Positions 55,271 through 64,000 of a DNA stretch of 64,000 nucleotides are shown piece after piece; the first letter of the stretch is position 1; each line of letters starts with the position of its first letter. The notes beneath the pieces were generated by a model. It saw nothing but the letters and a program-made list of their open reading frames with translations. It had not been told where the DNA came from and ran no database searches. A program made the translations under genes and the position numbers. Location of the stretch: NCBI GenBank assembly GCA_030145245.1, contig JAQYWC010000034.1, positions 1-64,000 of the forward strand, written 5' to 3'. This DNA comes from Desulfobacterium sp. Lineage in GTDB: Bacteria > Desulfobacterota > Desulfobacteria > Desulfobacterales > Desulfobacteraceae.

Positions 55271-56070
55271 CTTGGTACAATGAAATTGTACATATACTCA
55301 GTGATGTCCGGTTAGTTCTTTTTTTGCATACACGTCCCTTTGCACTTTTTACTTTTTAACTAGTTTATAATTAGTTTCCCTTACTACATTGTTAACACGT
55401 AGTTCATTCCGGATTGTGCTTTTTAGCGGGCGAATCCATTTTAGAGAAACGGTTTCGTCGAACTGCCCTTGGCAATATATGGCCATCATCAAGTATGAAG
55501 TTAAACCTAAATATAGAACAAGCTTGTTATGAATAAGAAAAAATAAAGAGATAACTATATTCATTCTTAATTACAGTGTAATATTTAATTCACCACAAAA
55601 AAAACACATAAAAAAAGACGTTTCGAGTGAAAAAAGTATCGATAAATAATTAAAAAAACGCAAGCAGAAAATTCAAAAACAGAATAAAAAAACAATACTG
55701 AAAACAATGTTTGAAACTTCCAATATTCACTGTGACGTGAATGGTCGGTATCAGGGGATTCCCCAGGGAAGAGTTGGTGCAATTCATCTGCTGGCCCCAA
55801 GAACTGGTTTATTCGATGAAATATCGGATACGTAAAGGGACGAGTCTGGGTGCAAGCAACGGCACCAGTATAAGCATCCCCCCTGCACACCGGATAAAGG
55901 TGTCATAAGACGGGCGTGAACAAAATGATCAAAAAAGCCAAAAAGGAATAAAAACTCTTTAATATCAGAAGATTTACAGCATGGAGAAAATCTTTTACCG
56001 TGGGCTCAGCTTTTGCACCTCCACGGTGGGGGGAGCTGGCTTGGTTGAATCCATAAAAGGAGAATTCATT
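55271..56070. other. Long intergenic region between the Rhs unit and dcuB
   Basis: About 800 bases. ORFs at 55349-55564 and 55585-55890 (minus) lack support and are not called. A relic of an EamA transporter lies at 55849-55902. The upstream in-frame extension of dcuB (from 55981) precedes the ribosome site and is not coding in my reading. Confidence 0.5.
55849..55902 (-). pseudogene. Relic fragment of an EamA-family transporter gene
   Basis: A 54-base stretch matches the intact EamA gene near 61544-61597 with about three differences and reads RCxGGMLILVPLLAP on the minus strand. Flanks are unrelated. It marks a second, lost EamA-like gene or a short copied segment. Confidence 0.7.
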
Positions 56071-57396
56071 ATGCTGTACGTTCAGTTTCTGTTTCTGCTC
56101 TTAATGCTTTATATCGGAAGTCGGTACGGGGGGATCGGCTTGGGGGTCGTCTCGGGCATCGGGCTTGCCATTGAGGTTTTTGTTTTTCAGATGCCCCCCA
56201 CATCACCGCCCATTACGGTTATGCTGATCATCATGGCCGTGGTCACCTGTGCCTCTATTCTGGAGGCGGCAGGCGGCTTGAAATACATGCTTCAGCTGGC
56301 GGAACGGCTGCTGCGCTCCAATCCCAAAAGGGTTTCCCTGCTGGCTCCCCTGGTCACCTATGTCATGACTTTCATGCTGGGTACCGGCCATGCCGTATAT
56401 TCGGTTATGCCCATTATCGGAGATGTGGCCCTTAAAAACAATATCCGCCCGGAACGGCCCATGGCTGCGGCATCGGTTGCCTCGCAAATGGGTATTACGG
56501 CCAGCCCCATCTCCGCCGCCGTGGTCTATTACCTGTCCCAGCTCACGGACCTTAATGCCGACATCACCCTGCTATCCATTCTCGGGGTGACCATTCCTGC
56601 AACCCTGACCGGGGTGATCGTCATGTCATTGTACAGCATGCGGCGGGGGGCCGAGCTTGGGGATGACCATGAGTATCAAAAACGGTTGGAGGATCCCACC
56701 TATCGGAAAAAGATTGAGGCAACCACCTCCACTACCCTGAACGAACGTCTTCCCAGGCAGGCCAAACAGTCGGTTATTCTCTTTATTTTGGCATTGTTCA
56801 CCATTGTCATCATTGCAATGTATCCTGAGATCCGGACCGTGGCGGGCACCGAAAAACCCATCAAGATGTCCGTCATCATTCAGATGATGATGCTGGCCTT
56901 TGGGGGACTCATTCTTCTGGTCACTAAAACCAATGCTTCCAAAGTGCCCGAAGGCGTGGTTTTTAAATCCGGTATGGTAGCGGCGATCGCTATTTTCGGA
57001 ATCGCCTGGATGAGCGATACATATTTTAAATTTGCCCTTCCCAGCTTCCAGGCAGGAATTGTGGAAATGGTGCAAAACTATCCATGGACGTTTGCCTTGG
57101 CCATGTTTGCAGTGTCGGTAGTGGTGAACAGCCAGGCAGCCACCTGCCGGATGATGCTGCCCGTGGCGCTGGGCATGGGGTTGTCCCCGGCCCTGGTTAT
57201 CGGGATCATGCCTGCCTGCTACGGATATTTCTTTATCCCCAATTATCCTTCGGATATTGCCACCTGCTCCTTTGATATCACAGGAACAACCCGCATCGGC
57301 AAGTACTATTTCAACCACAGCTTCATGGTCCCGGGTTTGATCGGGGTCACCGTTGCCTGCTGTGTGGGGTACACACTGGCCGGGATTTTAATCTAA
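56071..57396 (+). CDS. dcuB: Anaerobic C4-dicarboxylate antiporter DcuB
   Basis: 441 aa from ATG 56071, which follows AAAAGGAG; the longer frame from 55981 has no site. About 10-12 membrane helices and DcuA/B motifs: RSNPKRVSLLAPLVTY, GTGHAVYSVMPII, NNIRPERPMAAASV, ASPISAAVVYYLSQ and the C-terminal NSQAAT...PACYGYFFIPNYPSDI. It exchanges fumarate or malate for succinate across the inner membrane. It converges on dcuR across a terminator, and dcuSR next to it probably control it. Confidence 0.93.
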   Translation: MLYVQFLFLLLMLYIGSRYGGIGLGVVSGIGLAIEVFVFQMPPTSPPITVMLIIMAVVTCASILEAAGGLKYMLQLAERLLRSNPKRVSLLAPLVTYVMTFMLGTGHAVYSVMPIIGDVALKNNIRPERPMAAASVASQMGITASPISAAVVYYLSQLTDLNADITLLSILGVTIPATLTGVIVMSLYSMRRGAELGDDHEYQKRLEDPTYRKKIEATTSTTLNERLPRQAKQSVILFILALFTIVIIAMYPEIRTVAGTEKPIKMSVIIQMMMLAFGGLILLVTKTNASKVPEGVVFKSGMVAAIAIFGIAWMSDTYFKFALPSFQAGIVEMVQNYPWTFALAMFAVSVVVNSQAATCRMMLPVALGMGLSPALVIGIMPACYGYFFIPNYPSDIATCSFDITGTTRIGKYYFNHSFMVPGLIGVTVACCVGYTLAGILI

Positions 57397-57422
57397 ATTA
57401 TTTATACCGGAATTTAAAGCAG

Positions 57423-57456
57423 CAAAAGGATCCCCTTGGGGAGCCTTTTGTTGTTT
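57423..57456. terminator. Rho-independent terminator between dcuB and dcuR
   Basis: CAAAAGGATCCCC (57423-57435) pairs with GGGGAGCCTTTTG (57438-57450) with one mismatch; a T-rich stretch follows on the + strand and A/T-rich sides exist on both, so it may serve both convergent genes. Confidence 0.75.
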
Positions 57457-57460
57457 TAGT

Positions 57461-58153
57461 TTAAATATCCTGGGGGAAATAACGTCGTTCAGGCCGGCCC
57501 ACACTCCCGTATATAACATCCGCCTTTAATTCTCCTGTGGTGATCAGGTATTCAAGGTAGCGCCGGGCCGTAGACCGGCTCGCTCCGATCCGTTCTCCGA
57601 CCTCTTCGGCACTGAAGCCGTCGGGATTTACCTTCTCAAATACTTGCCGTACCTTACCCAGGGTCAGCACATCAATGCCCTTGGGAACATTCGTTGAGTG
57701 TGCAGGGGCGGAGGCCTGAAGGGAATGACTGAGTTCGTCTATGTCCTTTTGTTCCAATGTTTCACCCGGTTGCAGCTGCTGATGGTACTTACGAAATCGC
57801 ATTAATGCCTGTTCAAAACGGGAAAACACAACCGGTTTAACCAGGTAGTCAAAGGCCCCGGCCCTGAGGGCCTGTTGCACATCTGCCGCATCCCTTGCCG
57901 CCGTGATCAGGATAACGTCAACTGCCTGTCCTTCCCCCCTCAGTTGATGCAGGATCTCCATGCCGTTTCCGTCCGGCATGTACAGATCCAGGAGCAGCAG
58001 GTCAGGGGCCATCAGTTTTACAAGTTCCCTGGCCTGTTCAAGGTTCTGGGCAATGCCGACCACCTCAAACCCTGTAACCTTTTCAACAAAAAAACGATGC
58101 ATCCCGGCAATCCTGGGATCGTCCTCAATTACCAATACACGCAGGGATTTCAT
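57461..58153 (-). CDS. dcuR: CitB/DcuR-type response regulator
   Basis: 230 aa. A receiver domain (1-125) has the acidic pair DD (11-12), the phospho-acceptor Asp56 in LLLLDLYMPDGNG and Lys in DYLVKP. A C-terminal DNA-binding helix-turn-helix of the DcuR/CitB type (AEEVGERIGASRSTARRYLEYLITTGEL) follows a linker. It is activated by the adjacent histidine kinase in response to C4-dicarboxylates or citrate-like acids. The kinase gene lies 12 bases upstream, the DcuB gene downstream on the other strand. Confidence 0.9.
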   Translation of the reverse strand: MKSLRVLVIEDDPRIAGMHRFFVEKVTGFEVVGIAQNLEQARELVKLMAPDLLLLDLYMPDGNGMEILHQLRGEGQAVDVILITAARDAADVQQALRAGAFDYLVKPVVFSRFEQALMRFRKYHQQLQPGETLEQKDIDELSHSLQASAPAHSTNVPKGIDVLTLGKVRQVFEKVNPDGFSAEEVGERIGASRSTARRYLEYLITTGELKADVIYGSVGRPERRYFPQDI

Positions 58154-58165
58154 TTTATTCCTTTC

Positions 58166-59806
58166 TCATGGTTGTTTGGGAAGGCTGAGGGTAAACAGGG
58201 CACCTCCCAGATCGCCGGTTGACACGGTTATCTGGCCGTCTAATTGTGCCACATAACTATCCACCAGGAAAAGACCGATTCCATGGATATCCTTCCTGGC
58301 GGACCCGGGATTTTTACTGGAGTAACCCTTTAAAAAAATCTTTTCCTGGAGTTCCACGGGCACGCCGGGACCGGAATCCTCGATCTCGAAAATCAGGTCA
58401 TGGCCGATGTCGGTCATGAAAAGCTGAATACGGGGATGTTGATCCGGATTCCTGAGGGATGCTTCAAGTGCATTGTCCAACAGGTTCCCCAGGATGGTCA
58501 CCAGTTTTTCCTGGTCAAATTTTTCGGGGATTTCTCCCATGGTGCTGTCCGGGTTGAGTTGAAAATCCACCTTCATCTCCAGTGCCCGGTTGTATTTGCC
58601 CATGATGATCGCGGCAAGGGCTGGGTGGGGTACGGCCTGGGCCAGGAACTGAATCAGGCTTTGGAGGCCTGAAGATTCCCGGGTCACAAGTTCAAGGGCT
58701 TCCTGGTAGGCTTCCATCTGCAGCAGGCCTGACAGGGTATGTAATTTGTTTGAGTATTCGTGGGCCTGCACCCGGAGCATTTCGGAAAACTGCCGGGTCT
58801 GGCGAAGCTCCTCCCTTAACTTGTGAAAATCTTCCATGGGCCGGAAACTGGCCACCATGCCGTGCACGGTACCGGCATATTCGATGGGCACCTTTGTAAA
58901 AAGCAGATCCTGTCCGTCCACATTGGTTTTTCGGAAATATTCTTTGCGATCGGGCCTTAACAGCAGTCTGAAATCACTGTGGGCAAACACATCATCCACA
59001 TGTTTTCCGATCAGGCTTTCGTCTGCATCAAAACTGCAGAATTCCATTGCCGCCTGGTTTATCAGGCGGATATCCCCCTGTTCACCCACGGCAATGATAC
59101 CACTCTGGATGGATTCGAGAATGGCCTGGCGATCCAGGTACAGGGAGGATATCTCCCGGGGCTCAAGGCCCAGGGTCTGTTTTTTGACATAACGGGCAAT
59201 CCCGGTGGCTCCCAGGAGCACCACCACAAACAGCATGAAAAACAGGGTGGCAGGTTCTCGCTGGTAGCCATGTACAGTTTCCATCACCTGGGTCTGCAGG
59301 TAGCCCACCGAAACAAATCCAATGATATTTCCTTTGGTGTTAATGACCGGTACTATGCTGCGCAGGGACGGTCCCAGTGTGCCCGTGGCTTCAGAGACAT
59401 AGGCCTGACCGTGGATCAGTGCCCGGGTTTCATCCCCCCCCACAAATCGTTTACCTATTTTTCCAGGATCGGGATGGGAAAAACGTCGGCTTTGGCGATC
59501 CGCAACAACGATAAACTCTGCTCCGGTTTTCTGCCGAACCTGCTCGGCCAGCTGCTGAATTTTCCCCTGGGGATCCTTGCCTGCTGCCAGGGTCTGTTGG
59601 ACAATGGGCATTATGGCGATGGAGTGGCCGATGTCCAGTGCCCGTTTGTTGATCTGGGATTTGGAAATATTACCGATAAAGGTGGCAAAAATGGCACCGC
59701 TGACAAATAGGGTCCCGGACACGATCAGGAATACCAGGATCAGCATCTGCGTTTGGAGGGTGGATGGATAAAGAAAGCTTAGTATCTGTTTAAACCGTGT
59801 ATTCAT
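58166..59806 (-). CDS. dcuS: DcuS/CitA-type membrane sensor histidine kinase
   Basis: 546 aa. Two membrane helices (about 15-40 and 180-202) flank a periplasmic sCache/PAS-type sensor domain with the FVSVGYLQT strand. A cytoplasmic PAS (about 215-310) is followed by a short H-box region (AHEYSNKLHTLSGLLQ) and a HATPase_c domain (NLLDNALEAS, EDSGPGVP, GIGLFLV). This is the layout of the CitA/DcuS family, which detects external dicarboxylates and phosphorylates the DcuR-like partner. Ligand identity is inferred from dcuB next door. Confidence 0.9.
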   Translation of the reverse strand: MNTRFKQILSFLYPSTLQTQMLILVFLIVSGTLFVSGAIFATFIGNISKSQINKRALDIGHSIAIMPIVQQTLAAGKDPQGKIQQLAEQVRQKTGAEFIVVADRQSRRFSHPDPGKIGKRFVGGDETRALIHGQAYVSEATGTLGPSLRSIVPVINTKGNIIGFVSVGYLQTQVMETVHGYQREPATLFFMLFVVVLLGATGIARYVKKQTLGLEPREISSLYLDRQAILESIQSGIIAVGEQGDIRLINQAAMEFCSFDADESLIGKHVDDVFAHSDFRLLLRPDRKEYFRKTNVDGQDLLFTKVPIEYAGTVHGMVASFRPMEDFHKLREELRQTRQFSEMLRVQAHEYSNKLHTLSGLLQMEAYQEALELVTRESSGLQSLIQFLAQAVPHPALAAIIMGKYNRALEMKVDFQLNPDSTMGEIPEKFDQEKLVTILGNLLDNALEASLRNPDQHPRIQLFMTDIGHDLIFEIEDSGPGVPVELQEKIFLKGYSSKNPGSARKDIHGIGLFLVDSYVAQLDGQITVSTGDLGGALFTLSLPKQP

Positions 59807-59935
59807 CTATTTACTTTATGCCATAGAAAAATAAATTTCAAGACTTCCAAAGTCCCAAAAGCTCCACAAATTCTCAACAAACACCCTTAAGGCGAATAAT
59901 ATTCTGGAATATCCATATATCCAATCATATAATTC

Positions 59936-59965
59936 TTGACAAACCAAAATAGCAAGTTATATATT
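59936..59965 (+). promoter_or_regulatory. Candidate sigma-70 promoter of the lysE gene
   Basis: TTGACA (59936-59941) and TATATT (59960-59965) are separated by 18 bases (a TATATA with 16-base spacing overlaps). It would start a leader of about 100 bases that contains the hairpin below. Confidence 0.6.
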
Positions 59966-60002
59966 CGTATCACAACCAAGCAGGAGAAATAGCTGAATAC
60001 TA

Positions 60003-60049
60003 TTTTGTGTCAGAGCTTCCGGCTCTGACACAAAAGGACAGTTTTTTTT
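60003..60049 (+). terminator. Strong hairpin plus T-run in the lysE leader (attenuator or sRNA terminator)
   Basis: A perfect 14-bp stem (60003-60016 with 60022-60035; core GTGTCAGAGC) with a TTCCG loop is followed six bases later by eight T residues (60042-60049). It lies between the promoter and the lysE start, so most transcripts may end here unless read-through is regulated. The long spacer between stem and T-run makes termination weaker than classical sites. Confidence 0.6.
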
Positions 60050-60077
60050 GAATAACAGTTAAAGAAAAGGTATGCAA

Positions 60078-60716
60078 ATGATCGACTATCATTATTGGAC
60101 TTTATTCTTTACAGCTGCAATAGCGTTAAACATCTCACCAGGACCGGACCTGGTTTTCATATTAACAAAGACGGTTACCCAAGGGAAAAGAGTCGGTGTG
60201 GCGGCAACTTTTGGGGTGTGTACGGGTGCTTTTTTCCATGTCATTGCAGCATCGGTTGGCATTTCACTGATTTTAACCAAATCGCCATTTGCATTTTCAA
60301 CAGTTCAGTATATTGGGGCAGCTTACCTGCTGTACCTTGGCTTTCAGGCGTTTCGAACCTCCAGCACCGAGACGGATATTACCTGCAACCGGGACAGAGG
60401 AAGGGAAGGACCCATGGAGGTCTTCAAACAAGGCGTCGCCATTGATATTCTCAATCCCAAAGTGGCTGTTTTCTTCATTGCATTTCTACCTCAGTTTGTA
60501 AGAGATGAGCATGGTTCGGTATCGTTTCAGCTTTTTTATCTGGGTACGCTGATAATTGCAGTTTCAGTTATCGTTGAGACAGCACTGGTTTTTTTTACAT
60601 ACAGGATTGGAAAACAATTAGGAGGCAATTCAAAGTTTGGTGCATGGAGCGACAGGCTGGTCGGGGTGATCTTTGTCGGTTTGGCGATCAATTTATTAAT
60701 CAAAACCATCCATTAA
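60078..60716 (+). CDS. LysE/RhtB-family amino-acid exporter
   Basis: 212 aa from ATG 60078 (AAGG seven bases upstream); ATG 60072 sits too close to that site. About six helices with LysE motifs: NISPGPDLVFILTKTVTQGKRVGV and a conserved YLLYLGFQAFR segment, plus FKQGVAIDILNPKVAVFF. The family exports amino acids or homoserine lactone-like compounds. A leader hairpin suggests attenuation. Substrate not predictable. Confidence 0.88.
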   Translation: MIDYHYWTLFFTAAIALNISPGPDLVFILTKTVTQGKRVGVAATFGVCTGAFFHVIAASVGISLILTKSPFAFSTVQYIGAAYLLYLGFQAFRTSSTETDITCNRDRGREGPMEVFKQGVAIDILNPKVAVFFIAFLPQFVRDEHGSVSFQLFYLGTLIIAVSVIVETALVFFTYRIGKQLGGNSKFGAWSDRLVGVIFVGLAINLLIKTIH

Positions 60717-60825
60717 ACGACAGTTGAATTTGCATTTTATTCTCTATTATAAAATTAATGATACAAGAATAGACCGTGAGAAACTGCATAATCATAAAGG
60801 GCTGGCTATTTGGTTTAAGGGTCTT

Positions 60826-61737
60826 TCAGCCGTTGTCACCGACATCATCAATAGCTGAGTTGTTCTTGGACTTGATGCGATTGAGGGCGGCGACGCTGCC
60901 CATGATGAGCATACTTCCTGCCCAGAAGCGCCAGGAGACGGGATCGCTGAAAAAGAGGATGCCGATGACAGCGGCAAACACCACTTCGCTGGACATGAAC
61001 ACCGCCCCCTCAAATCCCCGGCAGTAGTAAAAGCCCTGGTTCATCATCAGCTGGCCGACCACCGAGGAGAGCACGATCCCAATGGTGATGGCCCATTCAG
61101 CACCCGTTGCCGGTACAATGGGATCCATGATGAATTTCGGCAGTGTTGCAAGGCCTCCCATGAGGCAGAAGTAGAGATATATAACCGCAGGCCCGTTGTT
61201 TTGCCGGAGGGATCTCACCAGGGTGACGGTGAGTCCGGCAAAGGCGCCGGCCACCACAGCCAGGCACTGGCCCATCAATCCCCCTGCCAGGTGAAAGTCG
61301 AACAAAATGGACACACCGATAATGACAAGGCCGATGCAGCCCGCCTCAAACAGTCCAATGCGCTCTTTGTAGATCAAAAAAGCAAAAACGGCTGCAAAGG
61401 CGGGAAAGGCATAGAAGATCACGATGGCCGTGGAAAGGGGCAGCTGGCGCATGGACATGATCCAGGCAAAATAGGCGATGGAGCCGGTGCAGCCCCGGAT
61501 CATGAGCAGGGGAATCCTGTCTCCCCTGAACGGATTTCCTTTAGGTGCAAGCAACGGCACCAGTATAAGCATCCCACCGGCGCACCGGATAAAGGTGATG
61601 TGCCATACCGTGTACTCCACGGGCAACAGCTTTACCAGAACGTTCATGAGGGTGAAAAGCAGGGCCGCAGACACCATAAAGACAGGGCCTGCCACGGCCG
61701 GATTAATGACGGGCCTTTCCCTGGTTTTCAACGCCAT
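60826..61737 (-). CDS. EamA/DMT-family transporter
   Basis: 303 aa with ten predicted membrane helices in two EamA repeats (AALLFTLMNVLVKLLPVEYTVWHITFIRCAGGM and the second half FEGAVFMSSEVVFAAVIGILFF). The family exports or imports metabolites such as amino acids or nucleotide sugars. It lies four bases downstream of ligA and probably shares its transcript. A 54-base relic of a paralogous copy lies at 55849-55902. Confidence 0.88.
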   Translation of the reverse strand: MALKTRERPVINPAVAGPVFMVSAALLFTLMNVLVKLLPVEYTVWHITFIRCAGGMLILVPLLAPKGNPFRGDRIPLLMIRGCTGSIAYFAWIMSMRQLPLSTAIVIFYAFPAFAAVFAFLIYKERIGLFEAGCIGLVIIGVSILFDFHLAGGLMGQCLAVVAGAFAGLTVTLVRSLRQNNGPAVIYLYFCLMGGLATLPKFIMDPIVPATGAEWAITIGIVLSSVVGQLMMNQGFYYCRGFEGAVFMSSEVVFAAVIGILFFSDPVSWRFWAGSMLIMGSVAALNRIKSKNNSAIDDVGDNG

Positions 61738-61740
61738 TGT

Positions 61741-64000
<2,260 letters not shown>

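Noticed and set aside
55349-55890. Two minus-strand ORFs between the Rhs unit and dcuB
   Set aside because: The second overlaps the EamA relic in another frame, and neither has a start signal or domain.
55981-56070. N-terminal extension of DcuB
   Set aside because: The ribosome site AAAAGGAG and the family start both support ATG 56071.

Overview
The window looks like a chromosomal segment of an anaerobic Desulfobacterota bacterium, most likely of the Desulfobacteraceae type. This is inferred from the gene mix: PEP-CTERM proteins, an exosortase-style biosynthetic module, a PPi-type phosphofructokinase, a DcuS/DcuR/DcuB fumarate system, an FmdE relic, very long Rhs/YD proteins and a GEMM-I riboswitch. 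No rRNA, tRNA or CRISPR array was recognised.

Layout. 1-2.2 kb holds the 3' end of a secreted repeat protein and an orphan fibronectin-III protein. 2.8-12.4 kb is one tight + strand cluster: two hexapeptide acyltransferases, AsnB-type amidotransferase, PP-loop amidotransferase, acyl carrier protein, AMP-forming acyl ligase, SGNH-like lipoprotein and a large DUF4091-like exported protein. It resembles the amidotransferase/ACP/ligase part of exosortase-associated polysaccharide loci, but no glycosyltransferase or exosortase lies in view. 12.8-15.9 kb encodes a beta-CASP nuclease and a GAF sigma-54 activator. 16.2-17.1 kb is a decayed IS3-family element.

17.7-18.6 kb is a compact regulatory unit: a sigma-54 promoter with exact GG-N10-GC spacing, a GEMM-I (cyclic dinucleotide) riboswitch, a PEP-CTERM gene and a strong terminator. 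An intact IS3-family element with 3-bp target duplication follows (18646-19871).

20-34 kb on the minus strand is a three-gene unit: a PEP-CTERM protein, a giant (about 4400 aa) secreted protein combining Ig-like repeats, a CAP/SCP domain, NHL repeats and an Rhs core with a glycine-zipper C-terminus, then a small two-helix membrane protein that could be its immunity partner. 48.4-55.2 kb holds a second Rhs system: a 108-aa YD plus dockerin-like protein, a transglutaminase-like/Rhs protein of 1849 aa, and an exported beta-propeller.

The rest is mostly housekeeping and metabolism: pfp with a diguanylate cyclase, ftsY-yebG-hydrolase, an SPL-like radical SAM enzyme, a GlcD-GlcF-type oxidase, dcuB with dcuSR, LysE and EamA transporters, ligA, and the 3' end of a nucleoside phosphorylase. 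Several intergenic spaces hold relics of decayed genes (FmdE, an amino-acid ABC ATPase, an SPL-like 3' end, an EamA fragment), so the segment has undergone repeated duplication and loss.
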